Source of the DNA: Actinomycetes bacterium
GTDB taxonomy: Bacteria > Actinomycetota > Actinomycetes > Propionibacteriales > Propionibacteriaceae
Direction: 5' to 3'
Length of the DNA: 14,077 bases
Assembly (NCBI GenBank): GCA_023437345.1
Contig: JAEZGC010000215.1
Coordinates: forward strand, 1-14,077
The notes beneath the pieces were generated by a model. It did not search any database. It worked only from the letters and a program-made list of their open reading frames with translations, and was not told the DNA's origin. Both the position numbers and the translations under genes were made by a program. Position 1 is the stretch's first letter; every line of letters begins with the position of its first letter. Shown here piece after piece: positions 1 to 7,407 of the stretch.

Positions 1-1
1 G

Positions 2-1522
2 CCCAAGCCTGTGCTGCCCCAGACCACCGCGGCGCTGCACGCCTCCGCGGGACGCCGCTTCTCCGCCAGCGCCGAGCCGTCGGAGTTCGCCCCGGCAGCG
101 CCGCGCCGCTCCGCCACCAGCGTGAGCAGCCCGCCACCGGTGGAGTTCGACCCGCCGCTGTCGGCAGTCCGTTCCTCGGCGGTGACCCCCGCGACGTCGG
201 TGGTGGCCCCGGCCCCGTCCTCAGTGGCCGGCTCGCCTGCCGACCCTGCCGACCCGCCCGGCAACGATGCTGCGCAGCCGCCGCGGCGCCGTTCCCGCGG
301 ACGCGCGCTGGCAGTGATGGCCGGCGTCGTGGCGATGGCCGGCGCGGTAGCCGGATCGGTGTGGTGGCTGGGCCCGCAGGAAGCCCCGCCCGCCGTGACG
401 TCACCGTCCCCGACACCCTCGGTGGGGCTGGACCCGCTGCTCACCCCGGCCGACCTCGCCGTCCTGCGTGCCTCCGACTGGGTTCCTGCCAACCCGCCCG
501 ACGGTGAGCCGATCTGCCTCACCAGCGACGACGCGCTGCCCGAGCCGGACCGGACCGGGCGCCGCGCCTGGGCGGTCGCCGACCAGCCCGCCACCCGGGT
601 GCTCCACATCGTGGAGACCTACGCCGACCCGATGGCCGCCCGGCGTGCCTACAACGCACGGCTGCAGCAGGCAGGCAATTGCTCGGACACCGAGGCCCTG
701 ATCGTCGGCACCAGCACCGTCACCGGGCTCGCCGACGCCGCCTTCGCCAGCCACATCGAGGCCCAGGCCGAGGCGGCCGAGCATCACTCCCTCGTGGTCA
801 GCCAGGCCGGGCGCAACCTGTCGGTGGTGGACGTCAGCTCGGCCGAGCCGGTCGCGCTGGACAACACCGCGACGCTGGCCGCGAAGCCGCTGGCCCGGCT
901 CTGCAGCGGCGGCGAGGGCACCTGCCCCGCCACTGTCGAGCTGACCGCCACGGTGCCGGCGGCGGGACAGTACCCGGGCTGGCTGATCAAGGCCGACCTG
1001 CCGCGGATCACCGCCGGTGCGGGCCGATGGGGCGCCACCCGACCCTCGTCGGTGCTCACCATCCTGGGCAGCCAGTGCGAGGCTGTGAGCCTGAAGAAGG
1101 TGGCCGACGCCACCAGCGCCCAGCGGACGCTGCTGCTGGGCGACGACCCTGCCGCCCCGGCCGGCTTCGGTATCGACCAGGTGGTCTACACCTTCGCCTC
1201 CGGCAAGGACGCCAAGACCTTCGGCGACAAGCTGGCCAGCAACCTCGCCGACTGCGCCGACCGGGTACCGACGGCGACGGTGAAGAAGGGGCCCAGCACC
1301 AAGGGCGAGGCCGCGGGCGGGGTCGCGTTCAGCGGGAAGTCCTACCTGATCACCCAGCAGACCGCCGAGGACGAAGAGGTGCCGTTCCGGGTAGCCGTGG
1401 TGCGGGTGGGCGACCACATCGCCTACCTGCTGGCCAACCCGTCGGCCGAGTTCGACTTCAGCAACGACCAGTGGCAGGCGATCATGACCCGGACCGCGCA
1501 GCGGGTCTCCCAGCTGCCCTGA
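2..1522 (+). CDS. Membrane-anchored protein with duplicated extracytoplasmic sensor-like domain (5'-partial)
   Basis: I do not recognise this gene. The frame is open to the left edge, so the true start is probably outside the window; the first in-window start is GTG at 11. Numbering from that GTG (503 residues): residues 1–90 are Pro/Ala/Ser-rich and probably disordered; an Arg-rich patch (91–98) precedes one transmembrane helix (about 99–120); a Pro/Thr linker follows; residues 140–503 would be exported. The exported part looks like two copies of one domain. Residues 195–226 (IVETYADPMAARRAYN followed by a Cys) resemble 388–417 (VVYTFASGKDAKTFGD followed by a Cys), and each is followed by similar beta-strand-rich sequence. 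Copy 1 has C169, C224, C298 and C305; copy 2 has C356 and C415, which suggests disulfides. The layout resembles the extracellular sensor part of PknH-like Ser/Thr kinases or related mycobacterial lipoproteins. A kinase domain upstream is possible but unseen. It is convergent with sucD. Confidence 0.75.
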   Translation, partial: PKPVLPQTTAALHASAGRRFSASAEPSEFAPAAPRRSATSVSSPPPVEFDPPLSAVRSSAVTPATSVVAPAPSSVAGSPADPADPPGNDAAQPPRRRSRGRALAVMAGVVAMAGAVAGSVWWLGPQEAPPAVTSPSPTPSVGLDPLLTPADLAVLRASDWVPANPPDGEPICLTSDDALPEPDRTGRRAWAVADQPATRVLHIVETYADPMAARRAYNARLQQAGNCSDTEALIVGTSTVTGLADAAFASHIEAQAEAAEHHSLVVSQAGRNLSVVDVSSAEPVALDNTATLAAKPLARLCSGGEGTCPATVELTATVPAAGQYPGWLIKADLPRITAGAGRWGATRPSSVLTILGSQCEAVSLKKVADATSAQRTLLLGDDPAAPAGFGIDQVVYTFASGKDAKTFGDKLASNLADCADRVPTATVKKGPSTKGEAAGGVAFSGKSYLITQQTAEDEEVPFRVAVVRVGDHIAYLLANPSAEFDFSNDQWQAIMTRTAQRVSQLP

Positions 1523-1530
1523 GCCCGTCC

Positions 1531-1568
1531 GGCCGCACCCGCGGCCACCGAAGCCGGGGCATCCGGCT
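1531..1568. terminator. Paired hairpins between convergent genes, possible bidirectional terminator
   Basis: The 54-bp gap between the two convergent stop codons holds two hairpins: GGCCGC/GCGGCC with an ACCC loop (1531–1546), and AGCCGG/CCGGCT with a GGCAT loop (1552–1568). Neither is followed by a T-tract on either strand, so termination is inferred from position and stem strength only. Confidence 0.35.
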
Positions 1569-1576
1569 GCGGCGCG

Positions 1577-2461
1577 TCAGAGCGCGGAGACTATCTCTCG
1601 CATCAGGCGGGCGGTCTCGCTCGGCGTGGTGCCGACTCTGACACCGGCGGCCTCCAGGGCTTCCTTCTTCGCCTGCGCGGTGCCGGCCGAACCTGTCACT
1701 ATCGCGCCGGCGTGGCCCATGGTCCGTCCCTCGGGAGCTGTGAACCCTGCCACGTAGCCGACCACAGGCTTGGTCATCCGAGCCTTGATGAACTCGGCCG
1801 CCCGCTCCTCGGCGTCGCCGCCGATCTCGCCGATCAACACCACGGCCGCGGTCTCAGGGTCGGCCTCGAACGCCTCGAGGGCGTCGATGTGGGTGGTGCC
1901 GATGATCGGGTCGCCGCCGATCCCTACCGCGGTGGAGAATCCAATGTCACGCAGCTCGTACATCATCTGGTAGGTCAGCGTGCCGGACTTCGACACCAGG
2001 CCGATCCGGCCGGGGCCGGAGATGTTCGCCGGGATGATGCCGACATTGGACTTGCCGGGGCTGATCAGCCCTGGGCAGTTGGGCCCGATCAGCCGGGTTG
2101 TGCCCGCGGCCCGGGCGTAGGCGAAGAACTCGGCGGTGTCGGCCACCGGGACGCCCTCGGTGATCACCACGGCGAGGTCGAGGCCGGCGTCGACCGCCTC
2201 GATCACCGCCTGCCTGGTGAACTTGGCCGGGACGAAGATCACCGACACGTTGGCACCGGTGGCGTCCTTTGCCTCCGCGACCGACCCGAACACCGGGACC
2301 GGCCGCTCCTCGAAGGTGACCGACTGGCCGGCCTTGCCGGGGGTCACCCCGCCGACCACGCGGGTGCCGTAGGCGATCATCCGGGCGGTGTGCTTCTTGC
2401 CCTCCGACCCCGTCATGCCCTGCACGATGACCTTGGAGTTCTGGTCGAGCCAGATCGACAT
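1577..2461 (-). CDS. sucD: Succinyl-CoA synthetase (ADP-forming) alpha subunit
   Basis: This subunit binds CoA and carries the phosphohistidine in succinyl-CoA + ADP + Pi = succinate + CoA + ATP, the substrate-level phosphorylation step of the TCA cycle, in the cytoplasm. The 294 residues match the usual family length. The N-terminal Rossmann CoA-binding domain has QGMTGSEG at 14–21 and VVGGVTPGKAG at 35–45. RLIGPNCPG (123–131) and GLVSKSGTLTY (154–164) are family signatures. The C-terminal ligase domain has GHAGAIV, in which H250 is the predicted phosphorylated histidine (E. coli numbering His246). The ATG start is preceded by AGAGGGGA at normal spacing. The gene lies 13 bp downstream of sucC, so the pair is almost certainly cotranscribed and made in equal amounts as an alpha/beta complex. 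It is complete, with nothing odd. Confidence 0.98.
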   Translation of the reverse strand: MSIWLDQNSKVIVQGMTGSEGKKHTARMIAYGTRVVGGVTPGKAGQSVTFEERPVPVFGSVAEAKDATGANVSVIFVPAKFTRQAVIEAVDAGLDLAVVITEGVPVADTAEFFAYARAAGTTRLIGPNCPGLISPGKSNVGIIPANISGPGRIGLVSKSGTLTYQMMYELRDIGFSTAVGIGGDPIIGTTHIDALEAFEADPETAAVVLIGEIGGDAEERAAEFIKARMTKPVVGYVAGFTAPEGRTMGHAGAIVTGSAGTAQAKKEALEAAGVRVGTTPSETARLMREIVSAL

Positions 2462-2474
2462 CGCGGTGTCCCCT

Positions 2475-3650
2475 CTACTTGGCCGTGACGGCCAGCTCGG
2501 CGGCCCGGCGGGCCGCGGCGTCCATGGTGTCCTCGAGGCTGACCAGCGGGTGGGCCGCCTCCTGCAGCATGTGGCGTCCGATCTCGACCGCGTTGCCGTC
2601 GAGCCGCACCACTATCGGCCGGGTGGCCTTGTCGCCCAGGATCGCCAGGGCGTCGATGATCCCGCGCGCTACCTCGCTGCAGGCGGTGATGCCACCGAAG
2701 ACGTTGACGAACACCGACTTCACCTGCTCGTCGGACAGGATGATCTCCAGCCCGTCGGCCATCACCTCTGCCGAGGCGCCGCCCCCGATGTCGAGGAAGT
2801 TGGCCGGACGCGGGCTGCCGGGCAGGTCCGCACCGGCCTTCGCCACCACGTCGAGGGTGCTCATCACCAGACCGGCGCCGTTGCCGATGATGCCCACCGA
2901 GCCGTCGAGCTTGACGTAGTTCAGGTTCTTCTCCCTGGCCCTGACCTCCAGCGGGTCGTCGCTGGCCTCGTCGGCGAACTGGGTCCAGTCCGGGTGGCGG
3001 AAGCCCGAGTTCGCGTCGAGCGTCACCTTGCCGTCAAGGGCGATGATCCGGCCGTCGTCGGTCTTGACCAGCGGGTTCACCTCGACGAGGGTGGCGTCGG
3101 ACTCGCGGTAAACGTCGCCCAGCAGCACGAGGACGCGCGCGATCTCGTCGCGGTCCTCCTCGCGGAAGCCCGCGGCGGCGACTATCTCGTCAGCCTTCGC
3201 CCGATCGAGTCCGACCAGCGGGTCCACGGCGACCCTGGCCAGCGAATCGGGCCGCTCCACGGCCAGCGTCTCGATGTCCATCCCGCCCTCGACGCTGCAC
3301 ATCGCCAGGTAGGTCCGTTCGGCGCGGTCGAGCAGCAGCGAGAAGTAGTACTCCTCGGCGATGTCGGCCCCCTCCACCACCATCACCGTCTTGACCGTGT
3401 GGCCCTTGATGTCCAGCCCGAGGATCTCGGCGGCCCGGTCGGCCGCCTCCTGCGGGGAACGGGCCAGCTTCACCCCGCCGGCCTTGCCGCGGCCGCCAGT
3501 CTTCACCTGGGCCTTCACCACCACCAGGGGCGCCGCGAGCTCCTCGGCTGCGGCGCGTGCCTGCTCAGGGGTCGTGGCGACGATGCCCCGCAGGACGGGA
3601 ACCCCGTGCCTCTCGAACAGTTCCTTGGCCTGGTATTCGAAGAGATCCAC
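2475..3650 (-). CDS. sucC: Succinyl-CoA synthetase (ADP-forming) beta subunit
   Basis: This is the nucleotide- and succinate-binding partner of SucD; together they form the cytoplasmic succinyl-CoA synthetase of the TCA cycle. The 391-residue length is normal for the family. It opens with the usual MDLFEYQAKELF. The ATP-grasp fold covers about residues 1–240, with the nucleotide-loop signature VVKAQVKTGGRGKAGG at 44–59. Probable metal ligands are N192 (in EVNPLV) and D206 (in ALDGK). The C-terminal CoA-ligase domain contains GNGAGLVMSTLD (256–267), FLDIGGGA (285–292) and VNVFGGITAC (315–324). The start codon is GTG, preceded by GGAG about 7 nt upstream. It is the first gene of a two-gene operon and diverges from the M23 peptidase gene. 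The same sucC–sucD order next to an M23 peptidase and uvrD1 is known from mycobacteria, so this looks like conserved chromosomal core. Confidence 0.98.
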   Translation of the reverse strand: MDLFEYQAKELFERHGVPVLRGIVATTPEQARAAAEELAAPLVVVKAQVKTGGRGKAGGVKLARSPQEAADRAAEILGLDIKGHTVKTVMVVEGADIAEEYYFSLLLDRAERTYLAMCSVEGGMDIETLAVERPDSLARVAVDPLVGLDRAKADEIVAAAGFREEDRDEIARVLVLLGDVYRESDATLVEVNPLVKTDDGRIIALDGKVTLDANSGFRHPDWTQFADEASDDPLEVRAREKNLNYVKLDGSVGIIGNGAGLVMSTLDVVAKAGADLPGSPRPANFLDIGGGASAEVMADGLEIILSDEQVKSVFVNVFGGITACSEVARGIIDALAILGDKATRPIVVRLDGNAVEIGRHMLQEAAHPLVSLEDTMDAAARRAAELAVTAK

Positions 3651-3721
3651 CGCCTGCTCCGTTCCTGTCCGGTCGCGTTGCCGCCGCCTGCCGGCGCGAA
3701 GGCGGCCGGGCTCGCGTCCGA

Positions 3722-3727
3722 AGCCTA
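3722..3727 (-). promoter_or_regulatory. Weak candidate -10 element for sucCD
   Basis: Read on the minus strand, TAGGCT fits TANNNT and would give a leader of about 65 nt before the sucC GTG. No convincing -35 hexamer stands 16–18 bp upstream. It is one of few AT-containing hexamers in the sucC-proximal part of the gap, so it is listed at low confidence. Confidence 0.2.
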
Positions 3728-3796
3728 ACCACCAACCCGCAAGGCATGCACATCCGCGCAGCCGAAGCGGCGATGGAGAACGTTTTTCAAAGAATT

Positions 3797-3825
3797 CTGA
3801 GAGACAACCTGAGAAATGCTAAGCT
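3797..3825 (+). promoter_or_regulatory. Candidate promoter of the M23 peptidase gene, with 5' leader
   Basis: CTGAGA (3797–3802) matches TTGACA at four of six positions. It is followed by a 17-bp spacer and an extended -10, TGC-TAAGCT (3817–3825). The element sits in an AT-rich island (about 3775–3830) that stands out in this GC-rich sequence. Transcription would begin near 3832, giving a leader of about 57 nt before the GTG at 3889. In that leader GGGCC (3839–3843) can pair with GGCCC (3855–3859) across an 11-nt loop. Together with the sucC-side element this is all I can see in the 238-bp divergent gap 3651–3888; I found no riboswitch consensus in it. Confidence 0.5.
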
Positions 3826-3888
3826 CCCAGTCGAGGCAGGGCCGGGTTATCGAAGGCCCGCATCCTCAGCTCATCAGACGGGGGTCTA

Positions 3889-4857
3889 GTGAACGCCGAG
3901 CAAACGCGCGCTGACAAGGCGCGACGCGCTCTGGTTGACGACCCCTCCGCCGCTCGCCGTTCCGGCTGGACGACCCCGCGAAGGCCGGCCCGGGCCGCCA
4001 CGGCGAGCCGTCCCGGCTGGTGGCGACGCGGGCTCGCGCTGGCCGCCGTCTCAGGAATCGGGATCACGGCCATCGGCGTCTTCGGGGCGTCCAACTACTC
4101 AAGCACCGGCCTCGCCTTCGCCCAGCAGGCAGTGACCACCCCCAGCGGCATGGCGCAGGACCGCGCCACCGAGGCCGGCCGCAGCGCCACGCGCCCCACG
4201 GTCAGCTTCGAGGAACTGGTCGAGCAGCGCGCCGAACTGATCGCCGAGACCAACCTCGCCGTCGAGACAGAGCGTGACGAGACCGCGGCCGAGAACCGGC
4301 ACGCGCTGCTCGCCGACACCGCCGCCGCAGTCGACGCCGAGGCCGACCGGCTGCGCAACCTGAGCAAGTTCCTGTGGCCCACCGAGGGCGGCGTGGGCTC
4401 CCCGTGGGGACGCCGGCTGCACCCGATCCTGCGCTACTACCGGCTGCACGGCGGCGCCGACATCGGTGGCCGCTGCGGGCAGCCGATCTATGCCGCGCAG
4501 TCAGGCACCGTCACGAAGGCCGACAAGGGCGGCTACAACGGCGGCTCTGGCAGCAATGTCAAGATCGACCACGGCGACATCAACGGCGTCCAGGTCGACA
4601 CCGCCTACCTGCACATGAGCAAGGTAGTCGTGAACGTGGGCCAGAAGGTCACCAAGGGCGACCTGATCGGCAATGTCGGCAGCACGGGGCTGTCCACCGC
4701 CTGCCACCTGCACCTCAGCCTCTACAAGAACGGCGCGAACTCCAACCCGCTGGAGTACCTGCACCGCGACGCCAAGGACGCCAAGCAGGCCGCCAGGCAG
4801 GACGAGAACTCGGCCGATCGCGAGCTCGGCGCCGCAGAGGCCGATCCCCCTAACTGA
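3889..4857 (+). CDS. Membrane-anchored M23-family (LytM-type) peptidoglycan endopeptidase
   Basis: This is a predicted zinc metallopeptidase acting on cell-wall cross-links outside the membrane. The 322 residues run: a basic, Arg-rich cytoplasmic tail (1–46); one transmembrane helix or uncleaved signal anchor (about 47–66); an acidic, Ala/Glu-rich helical or coiled-coil stalk (about 106–157); then the M23 domain (about 160–291), and a charged Lys/Asp/Gln tail. The zinc ligands are all present: H187 and D191 in HGGADIG, and H275 in CHLHLSL (with H273), plus the catalytic-region His H242 in AYLHMS. The enzyme should therefore be active. C196 and C272 could form a disulfide. The start is GTG with a GGGGG tract 4 nt upstream; the next in-frame Met (M88) would remove the membrane anchor. 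It is divergent from sucCD and convergent with pcrA. Regulation of division or growth hydrolysis is inferred from the family. Confidence 0.9.
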   Translation: MNAEQTRADKARRALVDDPSAARRSGWTTPRRPARAATASRPGWWRRGLALAAVSGIGITAIGVFGASNYSSTGLAFAQQAVTTPSGMAQDRATEAGRSATRPTVSFEELVEQRAELIAETNLAVETERDETAAENRHALLADTAAAVDAEADRLRNLSKFLWPTEGGVGSPWGRRLHPILRYYRLHGGADIGGRCGQPIYAAQSGTVTKADKGGYNGGSGSNVKIDHGDINGVQVDTAYLHMSKVVVNVGQKVTKGDLIGNVGSTGLSTACHLHLSLYKNGANSNPLEYLHRDAKDAKQAARQDENSADRELGAAEADPPN

Positions 4858-4866
4858 CCGTCCGCC

Positions 4867-4902
4867 GTCCCGGCGCGCGATGACTCGCCGCGACGCGGGG
4901 AC
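4867..4902. terminator. Imperfect hairpin between convergent M23 peptidase and pcrA genes
   Basis: GTCCC (4867–4871) pairs with GGGAC (4898–4902), and after a two-base bulge CGCG (4874–4877) pairs with CGCG (4894–4897). It fills most of the 53-bp gap between the two stop codons. No T-tract follows, so a terminator role is inferred from position. Confidence 0.3.
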
Positions 4903-4910
4903 CGATCCAG

Positions 4911-7274
4911 CTAGAGCTTCTCCATCGGCGCATGCCGCAGCGAGAGCCGCTTCACCCCTGCCGAACCGAAATCGACGTCCGCCTTCGCACTGTCGCCGGC
5001 GCCGGACGTGGCCACCACGGTGCCCATCCCGAAGCTGGTGTGCAGCACCCGGTCGCCCACCTGCACCGAGGCCACCGTCTTGATCGCAGGGCGCGACCCG
5101 AAGCTGAGCTCCTGGCGGGCCTGGACGGTGCGCGTGGTGGAGGTCGACGACCAGCCGGAACGGGCGACGCCGAGCCGGCGCCAGTCGATCAGCTGGGCGG
5201 GGATCTCCTCGGTGAACCGGCTCGCCGGGTTGTACTGCGGGGCACCCCAGGCGGTTCGGACGGTGGCCCGCGTCAGGTACAGCCGGCGCCGGGCGCGAGT
5301 GATGCCGACATAGGCAAGCCGGCGCTCCTCCTGGAGTTCGGCAGGGTCCATCAGGGCTCGCTGGTGGGGGAAGATGCCGTCCTCGAAACCGGTGAGAAAG
5401 ACGGTGTCGAACTCAAGGCCCTTGGCCGTGTGCAGCGTCATCAAGGTGACCACCCCGTCGGCGTCGGGGTCGGGATCGGGCAGGTGGTCGGAGTCGGCGA
5501 CCAGGGCGATCCGCTCAAGGAAGGCCGGCAGCGAATCGTCGGGCTCGGGGGCGGCGGCGGCCAGCTCTCCGCCGTCGGGCGGCAGGTCGACGGCATGCGA
5601 GGCGGCAACGAACTCCTGGGCCACCGAGACGAACTCGACGAGGTTCTCCAGCCGGGTCTCGTCCTGCGGATCCGGGGAGGACTGGAGCTCGGCAAGATAG
5701 CCCGACTCCTTGAGGATGCCGGCCAGGATCCGGTCCGCCGGCGCGCCCTGCTCGACCAGCCTGCGGTGCGCCTCGATCAAGGCCACGAAGCCCTCGATCT
5801 GCCTCAGCGAGCGGGTGGCCAGCCCTGGCGCCTCACCGGCGCGTTGCAGCCCCTCGTAGAAGGAGATCCGCTGGGCGGCGGCGAACGCCTCGACGACAGC
5901 CTCCGCCCGGTCCCCGATGCCGCGCTTGGGGACGTTCAGCACCCGTCGGATCGACACCTCGTCGGCAGGGTTGGCGATGCCGCGCAGGTAGGAGATCGCG
6001 TCGCGGATCTCGCGCCGTTCGTAGAAGCGCACCCCGCCCACCACCCGGTACGGCATCCCGACCCTGATGAACACCTCCTCGAAAGCGCGCGACTGGGCGT
6101 TGGTCCGGTAGAACACAGCCACCCCTGACGGCTTCACCGCGCCGGCATCGGTCAGCCTGTCGATCTCCTCGGCGACGAAACGGGCCTCGTCGTGCTCGGT
6201 GTCTGCCACATAGCCGACCAGCCGCTCCCCGTCGCCCTCCTGGGACCACAGCCGCTTCTGGGGCCGGCCCGGGTTGCGGGTGATCACCGCGTTCGCCGCG
6301 GTCAGGATGTTCTGGGTGGAGCGGTAGTTCTGCTCGAGGACGATGGTGGTGGCGCCCGGGAAGTCCTGCTCGAAGTCGAGGATGTTGCGAATCGTGGCGC
6401 CCCGGAAGGCGTAGATCGACTGGTCGGAGTCACCCACCACCATCAGCTCGGGCGGGTCGACTGCCGGCTGGCCGTCCGGCACCTGGTGCACCCCGCACAG
6501 CTCGCGCACCAGCACGTACTGGGCGTGATTGGTGTCCTGGTACTCGTCGACCAGGACGTGCCGGAACCGGCGCCGGTACAGCTCACGCAGGTCGGGGTAG
6601 GACTGCAGCAGGTGGACAGCGGTCATGATGATGTCGTCGAAGTCGAGGGCATTGGCCGCCCGCAGCCGGCGCTGGTACTCGGCGTAGGCGTCGGCGTAGA
6701 CCTCCTCGTTCGCGGTGGCGGCGCGGCTGCGCGCCGTCTCGAAGTCGACCAGCTCGTTCTTGTTGTTCGACACCCAGTTCAAGACCGCGCGGACCGGGTA
6801 GCGCTTCGGGTCCAGGTCGGCGTCGCGCAGCACCAGCTGCATCAACCGCTTGGCGTCGGTGTCGTCGTAGATGGAGAAGGTGCGCGACAGCCCGAACCTG
6901 TGGATGTCGGACCGCAGGATCCTCACGCACGCCGAGTGGAAGGTCGACACCCACATCAGCTTCGCCCGGTTCCCCACCTGGTCGACCACCCGGTGCCGCA
7001 TCTCGGCTGCGGCCTTGTTGGTGAACGTGATGGCAAGGATCGAGCCGGGGTGGGCGTTGCGCTGGCTGACCAGGTGGGCGATCCGTCGGGTCAGCACGCG
7101 GGTCTTGCCCGATCCGGCGCCGGCCACCACGAGGACGGGTCCCCCGGAGTGCAGCACGGCGGCCCGCTGCGGCGGGTTGAGGTCGGCCAGCAGGTCCTCC
7201 TCGGTGACCCGTCGGCGCCGGACGGGCTCGGCCGGCGGGGTGCTGAACAGGTCGGGAACGAGGGCGTCAGTCAT
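4911..7274 (-). CDS. pcrA: ATP-dependent DNA helicase UvrD/PcrA (superfamily 1A)
   Basis: This is a 3'-5' DNA helicase of nucleotide excision repair, mismatch processing and removal of stalled RNA polymerase. I chose the ATG at 7274 (787 residues); an upstream GTG at 7334 adds 20 residues that do not look like helicase. Motifs in order: Q-motif LNPPQRAAV (32–40), Walker A AGAGSGKT (51–58, K57), motif Ia AITFTNKAAAEM (81–92), Walker B DEYQDTN (243–249), motif III GDSDQSIYAFRGA (281–293), motif IV QNYRSTQ (315–321), motif V TLHTAKGLEFD (613–623), motif VI AYVGITRARR (654–663). Residues about 738–784 (VGDRVLHTSFGMGTV and following) form the C-terminal Tudor-like domain that contacts RNA polymerase in PcrA proteins. 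All catalytic residues are present. An acidic Asp/Pro-rich insert (about 562–608) precedes motif V. The gene is monocistronic, convergent with the M23 peptidase gene and divergent from the glsB-like gene. This is the counterpart of mycobacterial uvrD1, which has the same neighbours. Confidence 0.96.
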   Translation of the reverse strand: MTDALVPDLFSTPPAEPVRRRRVTEEDLLADLNPPQRAAVLHSGGPVLVVAGAGSGKTRVLTRRIAHLVSQRNAHPGSILAITFTNKAAAEMRHRVVDQVGNRAKLMWVSTFHSACVRILRSDIHRFGLSRTFSIYDDTDAKRLMQLVLRDADLDPKRYPVRAVLNWVSNNKNELVDFETARSRAATANEEVYADAYAEYQRRLRAANALDFDDIIMTAVHLLQSYPDLRELYRRRFRHVLVDEYQDTNHAQYVLVRELCGVHQVPDGQPAVDPPELMVVGDSDQSIYAFRGATIRNILDFEQDFPGATTIVLEQNYRSTQNILTAANAVITRNPGRPQKRLWSQEGDGERLVGYVADTEHDEARFVAEEIDRLTDAGAVKPSGVAVFYRTNAQSRAFEEVFIRVGMPYRVVGGVRFYERREIRDAISYLRGIANPADEVSIRRVLNVPKRGIGDRAEAVVEAFAAAQRISFYEGLQRAGEAPGLATRSLRQIEGFVALIEAHRRLVEQGAPADRILAGILKESGYLAELQSSPDPQDETRLENLVEFVSVAQEFVAASHAVDLPPDGGELAAAAPEPDDSLPAFLERIALVADSDHLPDPDPDADGVVTLMTLHTAKGLEFDTVFLTGFEDGIFPHQRALMDPAELQEERRLAYVGITRARRRLYLTRATVRTAWGAPQYNPASRFTEEIPAQLIDWRRLGVARSGWSSTSTTRTVQARQELSFGSRPAIKTVASVQVGDRVLHTSFGMGTVVATSGAGDSAKADVDFGSAGVKRLSLRHAPMEKL

Positions 7275-7283
7275 GGCCGTCCA

Positions 7284-7289
7284 AGCGTA
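7284..7289 (-). promoter_or_regulatory. Candidate -10 element of pcrA (near-leaderless)
   Basis: On the minus strand TACGCT fits TANNNT and ends 9 nt before the chosen pcrA ATG. Transcription would start within about 3 nt of the start codon, giving a very short leader or none. No good -35 is visible. The alternative is translation from GGA just upstream of the ATG on a longer transcript. Confidence 0.3.
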
Positions 7290-7334
7290 CGTCAGCCCGC
7301 CGACGCCGGTGGCCACCGCGCGGCCCGGCGCCAC

Positions 7335-7360
7335 TCAGGGACGAGTCAGGGACGGGTCAG
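7335..7360 (+). repeat. Tandem 11-bp direct repeat in the pcrA/glsB-like divergent gap
   Basis: Two adjacent 11-bp units, TCAGGGACGAG (7335–7345) and TCAGGGACGGG (7346–7356), differ at one base and are followed by a third start, TCAG (7357–7360). The period is close to one helical turn, so a protein bound to each unit would lie on the same face of the DNA. It sits about 36 bp upstream of the glsB-like gene's candidate -10 and about 60 bp upstream of the pcrA start. A regulatory site is an inference. Confidence 0.6.
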
Positions 7361-7395
7361 TCGGACTCGGGGTGCCGGTGCCCCCGGGGCGGGCC

Positions 7396-7401
7396 TACCG
7401 T
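7396..7401 (+). promoter_or_regulatory. Candidate -10 of the glsB-like gene, leaderless arrangement
   Basis: TACCGT fits TANNNT and ends 6 nt before the ATG at 7408, so a start 7 nt downstream of the hexamer would fall on the A of the ATG. No Shine-Dalgarno sequence stands close to this ATG, which supports leaderless translation, common in actinobacteria. No clear -35 is present at 16–18 bp. Confidence 0.4.
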
Positions 7402-7407
7402 TGACGC

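Noticed and set aside
401..1417. Long minus-strand open frame (338 codons) opposite the first gene
   Set aside because: It is Gly/Arg/His-rich with no recognisable domain, and arises because GC-rich codons of the plus-strand gene leave few stops in other frames. The plus-strand frame has a plausible transmembrane helix and a repeated domain.
2388..3728. Long plus-strand open frame (446 codons) opposite sucC
   Set aside because: It is antisense to a clear, full-length sucC, with low-complexity His/Gly/Val-rich composition. It is a shadow of codon bias.
3651..3888. Possible c-di-AMP (ydaO-type) riboswitch ahead of the M23 peptidase gene
   Set aside because: I looked for the conserved ydaO core and did not find it. 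The predicted leader after the candidate promoter is only about 57 nt, too short for that class.
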